Positions 7,999 through 14,798 of a stretch of 64,000 bases of DNA are shown here, piece by piece. Source of the DNA: Afipia sp. GAS231 (lineage in GTDB: Bacteria; Pseudomonadota; Alphaproteobacteria; Rhizobiales; Xanthobacteraceae); contig NZ_LT629703.1 of assembly GCF_900103365.1 (NCBI RefSeq), positions 3,038,001-3,102,000 on the forward strand. Direction: 5' to 3'. Below the pieces are notes generated by a model. That model saw only the letters and a list, made by a program, of their open reading frames with translations, did no database searches and was not told the origin of the DNA. The stretch's first letter is position 1; the number at the start of each line of letters is the position of its first letter. A program made the translations under genes and the position numbers.

Positions 7999-9171
7999 AT
8001 GAACCGACGCGAATTTGAGTTAGTTTTGGGATTGGGTGGACTTGCGGCGTTTACAGGCCTTGGCGGGGCGTCTGCGTCGGCCGACGGCAAGCGTATCGGC
8101 CTGGTAATCGGTAACAGCGCTTACAGGAACGTGCCGGCCCTGCCCAATCCAGCGAATGACGCTGGCGACGTAGCTGCTGCGCTTAATCGCCTTCGCTTCG
8201 CGGTGACGCTGCTCACCAATGCCTCGTTTGACGAGATGCGGCGAGGTCTGATCGCCCTCGGGCGTGATGCGGCGGGCGCTGACATGGCAGTGGTGTACTT
8301 CGCCGGCCATGGCATGGAAATTAGCGGCGAGAACTGGCTTATCCCGGTTGATGCGGAATTGAAGCGGGACACTGATGCGGCGAACGAAGCAGTCAGTCTC
8401 CGTAGCGTGATGTTGCAGGTCTCGGATACAACAAGCCTCGGCCTCGTCATTCTCGACGCCTGCCGCAACGATCCATTCGCCGCGAAGATGCAACGGTCGC
8501 TGGCGCAGCGCTCGACAACCCGTGGAGGTTTCGGCCGCATTGAACCAGTCGGCAACGTGCTCGTCGCATATGCCGCGCGCGATGGCACTACCGCTCTCGA
8601 TGGCGACGGTCGAAACAGCCCGTTTACCACGGCACTCCTGCACAATATCGAGAAGCCCGGGGTTGAGGTCACTTTCATATTCCGCAACATCCGCGACGAC
8701 GTTATGGAGGCAACCGGAAACGAGCAGCAGCCCTTTGTCTACGGCTCTCTCTCGCGCAAGGCGATCTACCTTGCAGGTCAACCGTCGTCGACCGACCAGA
8801 CGGGCACGAAGCAGGCGAATGCTACGCCGGCGGCGACGGATGCGCCATCGCCTGTGGTACCCGCGCCTCCTCCCCCGGCAGTCGATCCCACTCTGGTCGG
8901 GACCTGGGAGATCATGGTGCCGAGTGATCACGGGTTGTCGCGCTGGATCTGGCGCATTACGGGCGACGGTACATACAAGTTCCGCGCCGAAGGACCGCGC
9001 GCCGCGAAACCGCATGAGGGTACGATCACCGCCATGAACGGTCACTGGTCGCTTCATGCAATAAGGGGGCTCGCGGGTTGGGACGACGGCGGCTCCTACG
9101 AAGTCCGCGACGCCACGGTGGTAATCACTGGCAAGCTCGGCACCGGCTATTGGAAGCGGAGTTTGCAATGA
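7999..9171 (+). CDS. caspase-family (peptidase C14) protein, exported
   Basis: A 390-residue protein. The start at 7999 is set by the Shine-Dalgarno AGGAGGCG seven bases upstream. The N-terminus NRREFEL plus a hydrophobic stretch ending ASA-DG looks like a Tat-type signal. The caspase p20 domain (about 31-265) has 'RIGLVIGNSAYRNVPALPNPANDA', catalytic His104 in YFAGHG and Cys155 in ILDACRNDPF. A Pro/Ala-rich linker (about 270-295) leads to a C-terminal beta-rich domain (about 297-390: TLVGTWEI, YKFRAEGP, GTGYWKRS) resembling lipocalin-like folds. Such proteins are presumed Arg/Lys-directed proteases of unknown role in rhizobia. The gene stands alone. Confidence 0.9.
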   Translation: MNRREFELVLGLGGLAAFTGLGGASASADGKRIGLVIGNSAYRNVPALPNPANDAGDVAAALNRLRFAVTLLTNASFDEMRRGLIALGRDAAGADMAVVYFAGHGMEISGENWLIPVDAELKRDTDAANEAVSLRSVMLQVSDTTSLGLVILDACRNDPFAAKMQRSLAQRSTTRGGFGRIEPVGNVLVAYAARDGTTALDGDGRNSPFTTALLHNIEKPGVEVTFIFRNIRDDVMEATGNEQQPFVYGSLSRKAIYLAGQPSSTDQTGTKQANATPAATDAPSPVVPAPPPPAVDPTLVGTWEIMVPSDHGLSRWIWRITGDGTYKFRAEGPRAAKPHEGTITAMNGHWSLHAIRGLAGWDDGGSYEVRDATVVITGKLGTGYWKRSLQ

Positions 9172-9211
9172 CCCGGCAGACTCTGGGTTCACGGACTAAA
9201 ATTCTCAGGCT

Positions 9212-10060
9212 CTAATGCCCCGAACGATAATCCGCGCGCACCGGCGCCTTGCCTGACGGCGGCACGTCGAGGCGCACGACGGCGCCTTCAAGTTCCGGGC
9301 TCACCGCCGGATACAGCTTCATGACCAAGGGATCGTGGCCGGGAACGATGTGGCTCTCGTCCGGCGCCATCGCAATCAGTTTGTCGAAACCCTCGAGCAT
9401 TTCGCCGATGTGAAAGGCGGTCGTGAACGGACGCTCGCTCGCCATGTTCTCGTAGAAATGACTGACGTCGGAAGCGAGCACCACCGGACCGCGGCGGGTG
9501 TTGACGCGCACGAACTGCAGCCCGGCCGAATGGCCGCTGGCGGCGTGGATGGTGATCCCGGGCGCGAGCTCGGCATCGCCGTTATAGAACACGACGCGGC
9601 GGGCATAGTTCAGCCGCACGATGCCGCAGACATCCTCGACCTCGAAGGAATGCGACAGCCGCGGATATTGCATGTAGCGGCCGGTGGCATAGGCTAGCTC
9701 GCGCTCCTGCAGATGGAAGCGCGCGTTCGGGAAACGGTCGAAATTGCCGGCATGGTCGTAATGCAGGTGGGTGAGGATGACGTCTTCGACCGTGTTGGCA
9801 TCGATGCCGAGCGCACCCAGCGTCTCGATCGGCGAGCGCAGGAAGGTGCGCTTGCGCTTCTGCGCGATCTCCGCATTGAAGCCGGTGTCGATGACGAAGG
9901 TGCGCCCACCGCCGCAGGCCACCCAGACGAAATAATCCATCGGCATCGGACCGTCATGCGGGTCGCCGCCGATGAAATGATCGCTGCGCCGCGCCTCGCG
10001 GGTGGCATAGCGGATGGCAAACAGCTCGTAGTCCGGTTCGGCCGTATTCCGTTCAGCCAT
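9212..10060 (-). CDS. metallo-beta-lactamase-fold hydrolase, AHL-lactonase-like
   Basis: A 282-residue MBL-fold enzyme. Zinc ligands are visible: THLHYDHAGN (HxHxDH), a His in SGHSAGLQ, Asp in LASDVSHFYEN and His in VPGHDP. Overall layout and the 'ERELAYATGRYMQYPRL' insertion resemble N-acyl-homoserine-lactone lactonases (AiiA/AttM group), but related enzymes cleave other lactones or esters. The start at 10060 (MAERNTAEP) is preferred over 10096, which adds a 12-residue leader. It is cytoplasmic, with no signal peptide. It is followed on the same strand, after the upstream transglutaminase-like gene, by a 66-base gap, so the two may be cotranscribed. Confidence 0.87.
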   Translation of the reverse strand: MAERNTAEPDYELFAIRYATREARRSDHFIGGDPHDGPMPMDYFVWVACGGGRTFVIDTGFNAEIAQKRKRTFLRSPIETLGALGIDANTVEDVILTHLHYDHAGNFDRFPNARFHLQERELAYATGRYMQYPRLSHSFEVEDVCGIVRLNYARRVVFYNGDAELAPGITIHAASGHSAGLQFVRVNTRRGPVVLASDVSHFYENMASERPFTTAFHIGEMLEGFDKLIAMAPDESHIVPGHDPLVMKLYPAVSPELEGAVVRLDVPPSGKAPVRADYRSGH

Positions 10061-10126
10061 GGGGTCCCCTGCGCACGACGAAATGCTTGATAGCATCCGT
10101 CATCGTCAGCGCAAAGCGACCGCCGA

Positions 10127-10933
10127 TCAGGCGGCTTCGTCGGTCCACACCTTGAAGCTGACCAGCGTATTCGGCCCGAACGTCTGGGTGATCGGAACAT
10201 CGGACGCGTCGCGCCCCTGCGCTATCAGAACGCGACCGATCCGCGGCACGTTGTTGCGCGGATCAAACATCTGCCAGCGGCCGCCGATATAGGCCTCGAA
10301 CCAGCCGGCGAAGTCGCCGACCGCCCAGGGTTTTGGCGTGCCGATGTCACTGAGATAGCCGGTGCAATAGCGCGCCGGGATGTTCATGCAGCGGCAGAAC
10401 GCGATGGCCAGATGCGCGTAGTCGCGGCAGACGCCCTTGCGTTCGTTGTAGACTTCCCACGCCGTCTTGGTGGCGCGCGCGTGCTCGTAGCCGAACGCGA
10501 TATGGCGGTGAACGAAATCGCAGATCGCCTGCACCCGCGCCCAGCCCGGCGGCGTGTTCTGGAACAACTGCCACGCGGTTTCCGACAGCCGGTCGGTCTC
10601 GCAGTAGCGGCTGCCCAAAAGATAAACCAGCGTGTCCGGCGGCAGGTCTTCGACCGCATGCTGAACCGCCGAGGTGACCACCGTATCGGGCTGGCCACTG
10701 TCACGGATGACGCCGTCGGCGAAAAGACGCATCGGCCCGGCCGGCGCCACGATCCGGCTGCACCAGTTGCCGAACATGTCGCGGTACGGCGTGATCGGAA
10801 CCGAAGGCGTGGTGGTGAGGAAGTCGGGCACGATGACGTCGGACGCGCGCGTGAAATGCGCTCCCAGCACCATGATCATCGGCGTCGGTTGCGGGAAGTC
10901 GTAGTTCATTTCGAATCCGACGCGGAGCTTCAT
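10127..10933 (-). CDS. transglutaminase-like protein (possible loss of catalytic His)
   Basis: A 268-residue protein of the transglutaminase-like cysteine protease superfamily. It has an N-terminal beta domain (MKLRVGFEMNYDFPQPTPMI), then 'CDFVHRHIAFGYEHARATKTAWEVYNERKGVCRDYAHLAIAF' with nucleophile Cys169, and 'DFAGWFEAYIGGRWQMFDPRNN' containing Asp224. The motif position that normally holds the catalytic His (HAWxE) reads AGWFE, so His is replaced by Gly210. The start at 10933 is used because homology starts there and GGGAAGG lies upstream. The enzyme may be inactive or use another base. Confidence 0.82.
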   Translation of the reverse strand: MKLRVGFEMNYDFPQPTPMIMVLGAHFTRASDVIVPDFLTTTPSVPITPYRDMFGNWCSRIVAPAGPMRLFADGVIRDSGQPDTVVTSAVQHAVEDLPPDTLVYLLGSRYCETDRLSETAWQLFQNTPPGWARVQAICDFVHRHIAFGYEHARATKTAWEVYNERKGVCRDYAHLAIAFCRCMNIPARYCTGYLSDIGTPKPWAVGDFAGWFEAYIGGRWQMFDPRNNVPRIGRVLIAQGRDASDVPITQTFGPNTLVSFKVWTDEAA

Positions 10934-11134
10934 TCGAAATACCTTCCCGGCTAAACATTCGAGATGGCTATGAAGCCGTCGAATACAAGCCGCGGCTGCG
11001 GACGGGGGCTGCCTTATTTGGCAGAATACGCTCTTGCCCGAGAAAGCAATAGCTAATTGCCGCGAAAGCGCGCACAGTGAATCCATGTCCAAACATGTTG
11101 GCGCCCCCGCGCGCGAAAACGCTGGTCACTCGAA

Positions 11135-11404
11135 ATGACCACGCGCTCGCGCCGCGAGACCGTTCATTTCAAGCATCCATTCCGGATCAAGGGTATCGAT
11201 CGCCTGCTGGCGCCGGGTGCCTATGAAGTCATCACCGATGAGGAGATGATCGAGGGCCTGTCATTCGCGAGTTTTCGGCGCGTCGCCACCATGATCATGG
11301 TCCCCGGCGCGGCGCCACGGACATCCTCGATGGAGATGATCTCGATCGGCGCGGTCGACCTCTCGGATGCGCAACGCGACGACGCCAGCGCCGCGCATGA
11401 ATGA
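11135..11404 (+). CDS. conserved small protein of unknown function
   Basis: An 89-residue cytoplasmic protein with no signal or membrane segment. I recall similar short proteins in Bradyrhizobium with the pattern 'FKHPFRIKGIDRLLAPGAYEVITDEEMIEGLSFASFRRVATMIMVPG', which suggests a real gene. Its stop codon overlaps the start of the next small gene (ATGAATGA), implying coupled translation. It is first of four small genes (11135-12236) in the same direction. No function can be assigned. Confidence 0.7.
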   Translation: MTTRSRRETVHFKHPFRIKGIDRLLAPGAYEVITDEEMIEGLSFASFRRVATMIMVPGAAPRTSSMEMISIGAVDLSDAQRDDASAAHE

Positions 11405-11708
11405 CACCCCGATCGAGCTCGACAAGCATCGCGGCATGGCCGCGCAAAAGGCGACCGATATCCGCCGCGTCATTGCCGACGTCGAAACCAAGGCGAAACT
11501 GCTGCGCGACCATCAAGGCGTCGTCGAAATCCAGTTGCTGGCGGTGCCGGCCACTTCATGGATCGAGGCCGCCGCCAAGGCGCGCTATGTGCTGAATTTA
11601 TATGCGGCCCAGCTTCCGCCCACCGATGCGCATCACCGCGATCTGGTGGCGGCGGTGCTGGCGGATTTCGTCCGGCTCTCCGGTGAGGGCACCGACGCAA
11701 GTATCTGA
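11397..11708 (+). CDS. conserved small helical protein of unknown function
   Basis: A 103-residue predicted all-helical protein (MNDTPIELDKHRGMAAQKATDIRR..., then SWIEAAAKARYVLNLYAAQLP). The ATG at 11397 overlaps the previous stop by 8 bases, a common arrangement for coupled translation; the frame open from 11367 adds residues inside the upstream gene. The C-terminal half, with 'AAKARYVLNLYA', recalls small rhizobial proteins of unknown role. It has no membrane segments. Confidence 0.68.
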   Translation: MNDTPIELDKHRGMAAQKATDIRRVIADVETKAKLLRDHQGVVEIQLLAVPATSWIEAAAKARYVLNLYAAQLPPTDAHHRDLVAAVLADFVRLSGEGTDASI

Positions 11709-11769
11709 GAAACGAAAGCATCACCCCCTGCGTTCGACAAAACTTTCGAACGCACAATGAAAGTATTCC

Positions 11770-11961
11770 ATGCAAGATCTCTCGCCGCGTCACGTCAAGA
11801 CCGAAGAATCGCTTCGCCTCGGAGTCGTATCGGGCTGGTATTCGACCAAGGTCAGCGGGACCTTCGTCTCGGGCCCGCACGATACCGAAGCTGCCTGCCT
11901 GAGCCGGATTGCCGAAATCAATCCGCCGGTGGTGAAAGCCAGACCCGGAGTTCGCCGATGA
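11770..11961 (+). CDS. small hypothetical protein
   Basis: A 63-residue basic protein (MQDLSPRHVKTEESLRLGVV...GWYSTKVSGTF.SGPHDTEAACLSRI.EIN). Support comes from the ATGA overlap of its stop with the start of the DUF1488 gene and from codon use like its neighbours. The 'GWY..KV.GTFVSGPHDTEAAC' pattern looks like a compact beta-hairpin plus helix. Function unknown. Confidence 0.55.
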   Translation: MQDLSPRHVKTEESLRLGVVSGWYSTKVSGTFVSGPHDTEAACLSRIAEINPPVVKARPGVRR

Positions 11962-12236
11962 CACTGGAGCGCGGCAGCGTCAAAGGCTTCGAGCACAACC
12001 GGATGGTGATGCTGTTCTCGATGATGGATGGCGGCGCGGAAGTCTCCTGCGCCATCAGCAGTTCGGCGATGGACGACCTCGAGCGCGGCGTGAAGGCCAA
12101 GCCGGATCAGCGCGACGCGCAGTTCCTGCGGTTGCGCGACCGGATCGAACAATGCGCATCGCGCAAATTCGAGGCGCGGGAATTCGAGGGCGCACCGCCC
12201 GGCATCATTCTGCGCAGCCTCGATTTTCGGAACTAG
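11958..12236 (+). CDS. DUF1488-family protein
   Basis: A 92-residue protein. The pattern 'RMVMLFSMMDGGAEVSCAISSSAMDDLERG...FLRLRDRIEQCASRKFEA' matches DUF1488, a short family of rhizobial and other proteobacterial proteins of unknown function. The ATG at 11958 lies within the ATGA overlap with the previous gene, giving translational coupling. It closes the run of four small genes. A regulatory or stress role is conceivable but not shown by the sequence. Confidence 0.75.
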   Translation: MTLERGSVKGFEHNRMVMLFSMMDGGAEVSCAISSSAMDDLERGVKAKPDQRDAQFLRLRDRIEQCASRKFEAREFEGAPPGIILRSLDFRN

Positions 12237-12309
12237 TTCGCGAGCCGGCATCCGACCGGCTGCGGTCATCCCCTTTCCCGGCGGTGCCGAACGAGGGGGT
12301 TGCCGGCCG

Positions 12310-12341
12310 CTTTGCGTGACGTAGGTCACGCTTTGCGTGAC
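12310..12341. promoter_or_regulatory. palindrome plus direct repeat upstream of the small membrane protein gene
   Basis: GCGTGAC-GTAG-GTCACGC (12314-12331) is a perfect 7+7 bp inverted repeat. The 11-mer CTTTGCGTGAC occurs at 12310-12320 and again at 12331-12341, exactly 21 bp apart (two helical turns). It lies about 73 bp before the start of the 12414 gene, a good position for a dimeric regulator operator. Confidence 0.4.
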
Positions 12342-12413
12342 ACCGGCTTGAACCGACGAGATGGCATCCGTGACCAACGGAGAGGCGACGATCCCCGTCG
12401 CAACGAGATTGCC

Positions 12414-12791
12414 ATGACAATGACTTCCGATATCCGCCCGCCCGCATTGCCGCGCCCCATCGTCTCTGACGTCGCGCTCGCCATGAGCGTCTACGTTCTT
12501 TACGGCATCGGCTATTTCACGGGGATTTCGGCGCTGATCGGCGTCGTTATCGCGCACGTCAAGGTCGAGGATGCCGACCCGGTGCTGCGGTCGCATTATC
12601 AGTTCCAGATCAGGACGTTCTGGATCGGATTTCTGTACATCACGATCGGCTTTGCGCTGAGCCTGGTGCTGATCGGTATTCCAATTCTGATCTGGTGGTT
12701 CGTGTGGTCGCTGATCCGCATCGTCAAGGGCATCATCGCGGCCAACGAGCAAAGGCCGATCGCCAATCCGAGGTCGTGGCTGTTCGGGTAA
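12414..12791 (+). CDS. small integral membrane protein (DUF4870-like)
   Basis: A 125-residue inner-membrane protein with three hydrophobic segments (about 22-45, 65-85 and 88-110) and the pattern 'YVLYGIGYFTGISALIGVVIAHVK..DADPVLRSHYQFQIRTFWIGFLYI.IG.ALS...IGI', as in DUF4870/Tic20-like proteins. The ATG at 12414 is preferred; the frame open from 12300 has a non-hydrophobic, operator-containing leader. Its function is unknown. It is convergent with the WYL regulator gene. Confidence 0.8.
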   Translation: MTMTSDIRPPALPRPIVSDVALAMSVYVLYGIGYFTGISALIGVVIAHVKVEDADPVLRSHYQFQIRTFWIGFLYITIGFALSLVLIGIPILIWWFVWSLIRIVKGIIAANEQRPIANPRSWLFG

Positions 12792-12853
12792 GCCGCGACG
12801 CGGCCGCGCAAGGTGAAAATCCCGTTCGAGGCGATCGCCGAACCTGTTCTCGT

Positions 12854-13819
12854 TCACTCGAAGTAGAGGCGGACGAGCTCCTGCACCGTCGTGACGAGCC
12901 GCTCACGCAGTTCCGGGGGTTCGACGACCTCGGCGTCGGCACCGAGCGCGATCAGACCGGACGCGGCCCGATCGATCGACTCGATCGGGATCGTGACGCT
13001 GACCCAACCGTCGGCATCCGGCGGCGTCGCCGTCTCGGCGGCCGAACGGGCGACGAGCGTGCCGAGAACGTCGAGCTTGGCGAGCCCGCGCGCCGTCACG
13101 CGCAGCGTTGCGCTGGAATGGTAGACGCTGGTCTCGAACGCGCGTGACGACGTGACCCAGAAGCGCGTCAGGTCGAAATCTTTCGGTCTTTCGAACGACT
13201 CGGCGGTCACCGCGAGGTCGATGATGTTGGATACCCGATAGGTGCGCGGCTGACCGCCGACCTGCGCGACGAGATACCAGATGCCCGCCTTGAGCACGAG
13301 GCCGAGCGGCTGCAGCCGGCGCTCCACCGCGCCCTCCGCGCGCCGGTAGTGCACGTCGAGGCACTTCTCGTTCCACACGGCGTTGGCGATCGTCGGCAGC
13401 AGCTTGGCGTCTTCAGCATTGCGGAACCAGCCAACGGGATCGAGGTGGAACCGCGCGCCGACGCGGCCCGCGGTTGCGCGTGCGCGTTCGGGCAATGCCG
13501 CGCTCAATTTCAGTTGGGCCGCCGTGAGCACGTCGGCGAGGCCGAGTTGCGCCGCGGGTCCCGGCAGGCCGGCGAGCGACAGCGTCTCGGCCTCGGCGGG
13601 CGAAAGGCCGGTGAGCTTGGTGCGGTAGCCGTCGAGCAACTGGAATCCGCCGCTCGGGCCGCGATCCGAATAGATCGGTACGTCCGCGGCGCTGAGCTGA
13701 TCGACGTCGCGATAGATGGTGCGAACCGAAACCTCGAATTCGCTCGCCAGCGCTTCGGCCGTCATCCGGCCGCGGGCTTGCAAGAGCAACAGGATCGACA
13801 ACAGCCGGCTCGCACGCAT
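12854..13819 (-). CDS. YafY-type HTH-WYL transcriptional regulator
   Basis: A 321-residue regulator. The N-terminal winged HTH (about 1-60: 'RLLSILLLLQARGRMTAEALASEFEVSVRTIYRDVDQLSAADVPIYSD') is of DeoR/HTH_11 type. The WYL ligand-binding domain (about 140-225: 'WNEKCLDVHYRR', 'LQPLGLVLKAGIWYLVAQV', 'RTYRVSNI') is followed by the WCX extension. WYL domains bind nucleic acids or small ligands. A perfect 10+10 bp inverted repeat 19 bp upstream of its start lies between it and the divergent DUF1127 gene and is a likely operator. Confidence 0.93.
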   Translation of the reverse strand: MRASRLLSILLLLQARGRMTAEALASEFEVSVRTIYRDVDQLSAADVPIYSDRGPSGGFQLLDGYRTKLTGLSPAEAETLSLAGLPGPAAQLGLADVLTAAQLKLSAALPERARATAGRVGARFHLDPVGWFRNAEDAKLLPTIANAVWNEKCLDVHYRRAEGAVERRLQPLGLVLKAGIWYLVAQVGGQPRTYRVSNIIDLAVTAESFERPKDFDLTRFWVTSSRAFETSVYHSSATLRVTARGLAKLDVLGTLVARSAAETATPPDADGWVSVTIPIESIDRAASGLIALGADAEVVEPPELRERLVTTVQELVRLYFE

Positions 13820-13837
13820 TTCCGCAGCCTAGCAGAA

Positions 13838-13862
13838 ATACCTGACACATGCTGTCAGGTAT
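13838..13862. promoter_or_regulatory. perfect 10+10 bp operator-like palindrome
   Basis: ATACCTGACA-CATGC-TGTCAGGTAT, a perfect inverted repeat with a 5-base spacer, 19 bp before the WYL regulator start and 95 bp before the divergent DUF1127 gene. TGACA/TGTCA arms are the shape expected for YafY-family self-regulation, so it is probably the binding site of the 12854-13819 product. It has no terminator features. Confidence 0.65.
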
Positions 13863-13956
13863 GGCGGCGTATAACCGGGACAGCCATCGCCGACGCCGTC
13901 ACTGGTCGGGGACCATGAGCTAACATACTGAAAAAGCAACGGAAAAGGAGAAAGCC

Positions 13957-14289
13957 ATGTCGACACTGTTGTCAGAGCACCGTCAGCCGATCACCGCGCC
14001 CAAGCTTCGGGACCGAGCGCCGATGCAAGGTTCGGCCCTGCGGACATCAACCAGGCACGAGCCGGTGGCTGCGGTTTCCGGCCCGGTCGTGGCGCCGCGC
14101 GCGGGCTGGAGCCAGGTACTGGACGTGATCGTCGCGACGCTGCGCGAGTGGCGCCGCCGCCGCGCGGGGCGCTGCGAACTCGCCAGCCTCGACGCGCGGA
14201 CGCTCCGCGACATCGGCCTCGATCCCGGCGTCGTCGACTACGAGGCGCACCAGTTGTTCTGGCGGCCCCTTCGCGATTGGCGAGATTGA
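13957..14289 (+). CDS. DUF1127-domain protein
   Basis: A 110-residue protein. The C-terminal half has the DUF1127 (YjiS-like) pattern 'REWRRRRAGRCELASLDARTLRDIGLDPGVVDYEAHQLFW'. The N-terminal half is low in hydrophobic residues and probably disordered. DUF1127 proteins are arginine-rich and some bind RNA and influence carbon or phosphate metabolism in alphaproteobacteria. AAGGAGAAAGCC supplies a strong ribosome-binding site. Divergence from the WYL regulator with the shared palindrome suggests regulation by it. Confidence 0.85.
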   Translation: MSTLLSEHRQPITAPKLRDRAPMQGSALRTSTRHEPVAAVSGPVVAPRAGWSQVLDVIVATLREWRRRRAGRCELASLDARTLRDIGLDPGVVDYEAHQLFWRPLRDWRD

Positions 14290-14390
14290 TCGCCGTAGCC
14301 GCGGACTGAACGGCCAATGTGGTTGGCAGCCGCGACCGCAAGCGATGGCGGCCAGCGATGGCCGGACACCGTGCTGGAATTACGGATAGC

Positions 14391-14418
14391 GAATTGCCGT
14401 GACAGTGCATTCAATTCG
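14391..14418. repeat. 28-bp motif shared with 29952-29979
   Basis: GAATTGCCGTGACAGTGCAT followed by TCAATTCG recurs with 4 mismatches at 29952-29979. Both copies are intergenic and lie downstream of a gene. The surrounding 14290-14798 stretch (about 500 bases) has no convincing gene. The motif may be a small dispersed element. Confidence 0.45.
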
Positions 14419-14798
14419 CGCCGTCATTTCAATTCTTCGCTTACCGTTTGCATCTAAAAACGACATATGTGGCGGCAATGGCAGCATTGCAGAGCGTTTC
14501 CTTGCGGACCGGCTCGATCTTTCTGGCGGTGAAAGAATGAGCAAGCGGGTGGTGACGGGCAGGCACCATCTTGCACCTTGTGCGGGAATCGGCCGACTTG
14601 CTGCCATCTTTGCAGTACAGGTTGCCGGCGGGTGCTCTTGCTTACTGATTCTCAACCAACGAAGGGGGCGGATGACGCAGCCGTCATGGATGCGTCATGT
14701 CTGGCGGGAACAATCTTGGTGCCGGGGACGATTTCGGCATCGCAGGGGAGGACAATTTGCGCAAACACGAATCCGCATTCGACTAGCGTCGGCCGAAA

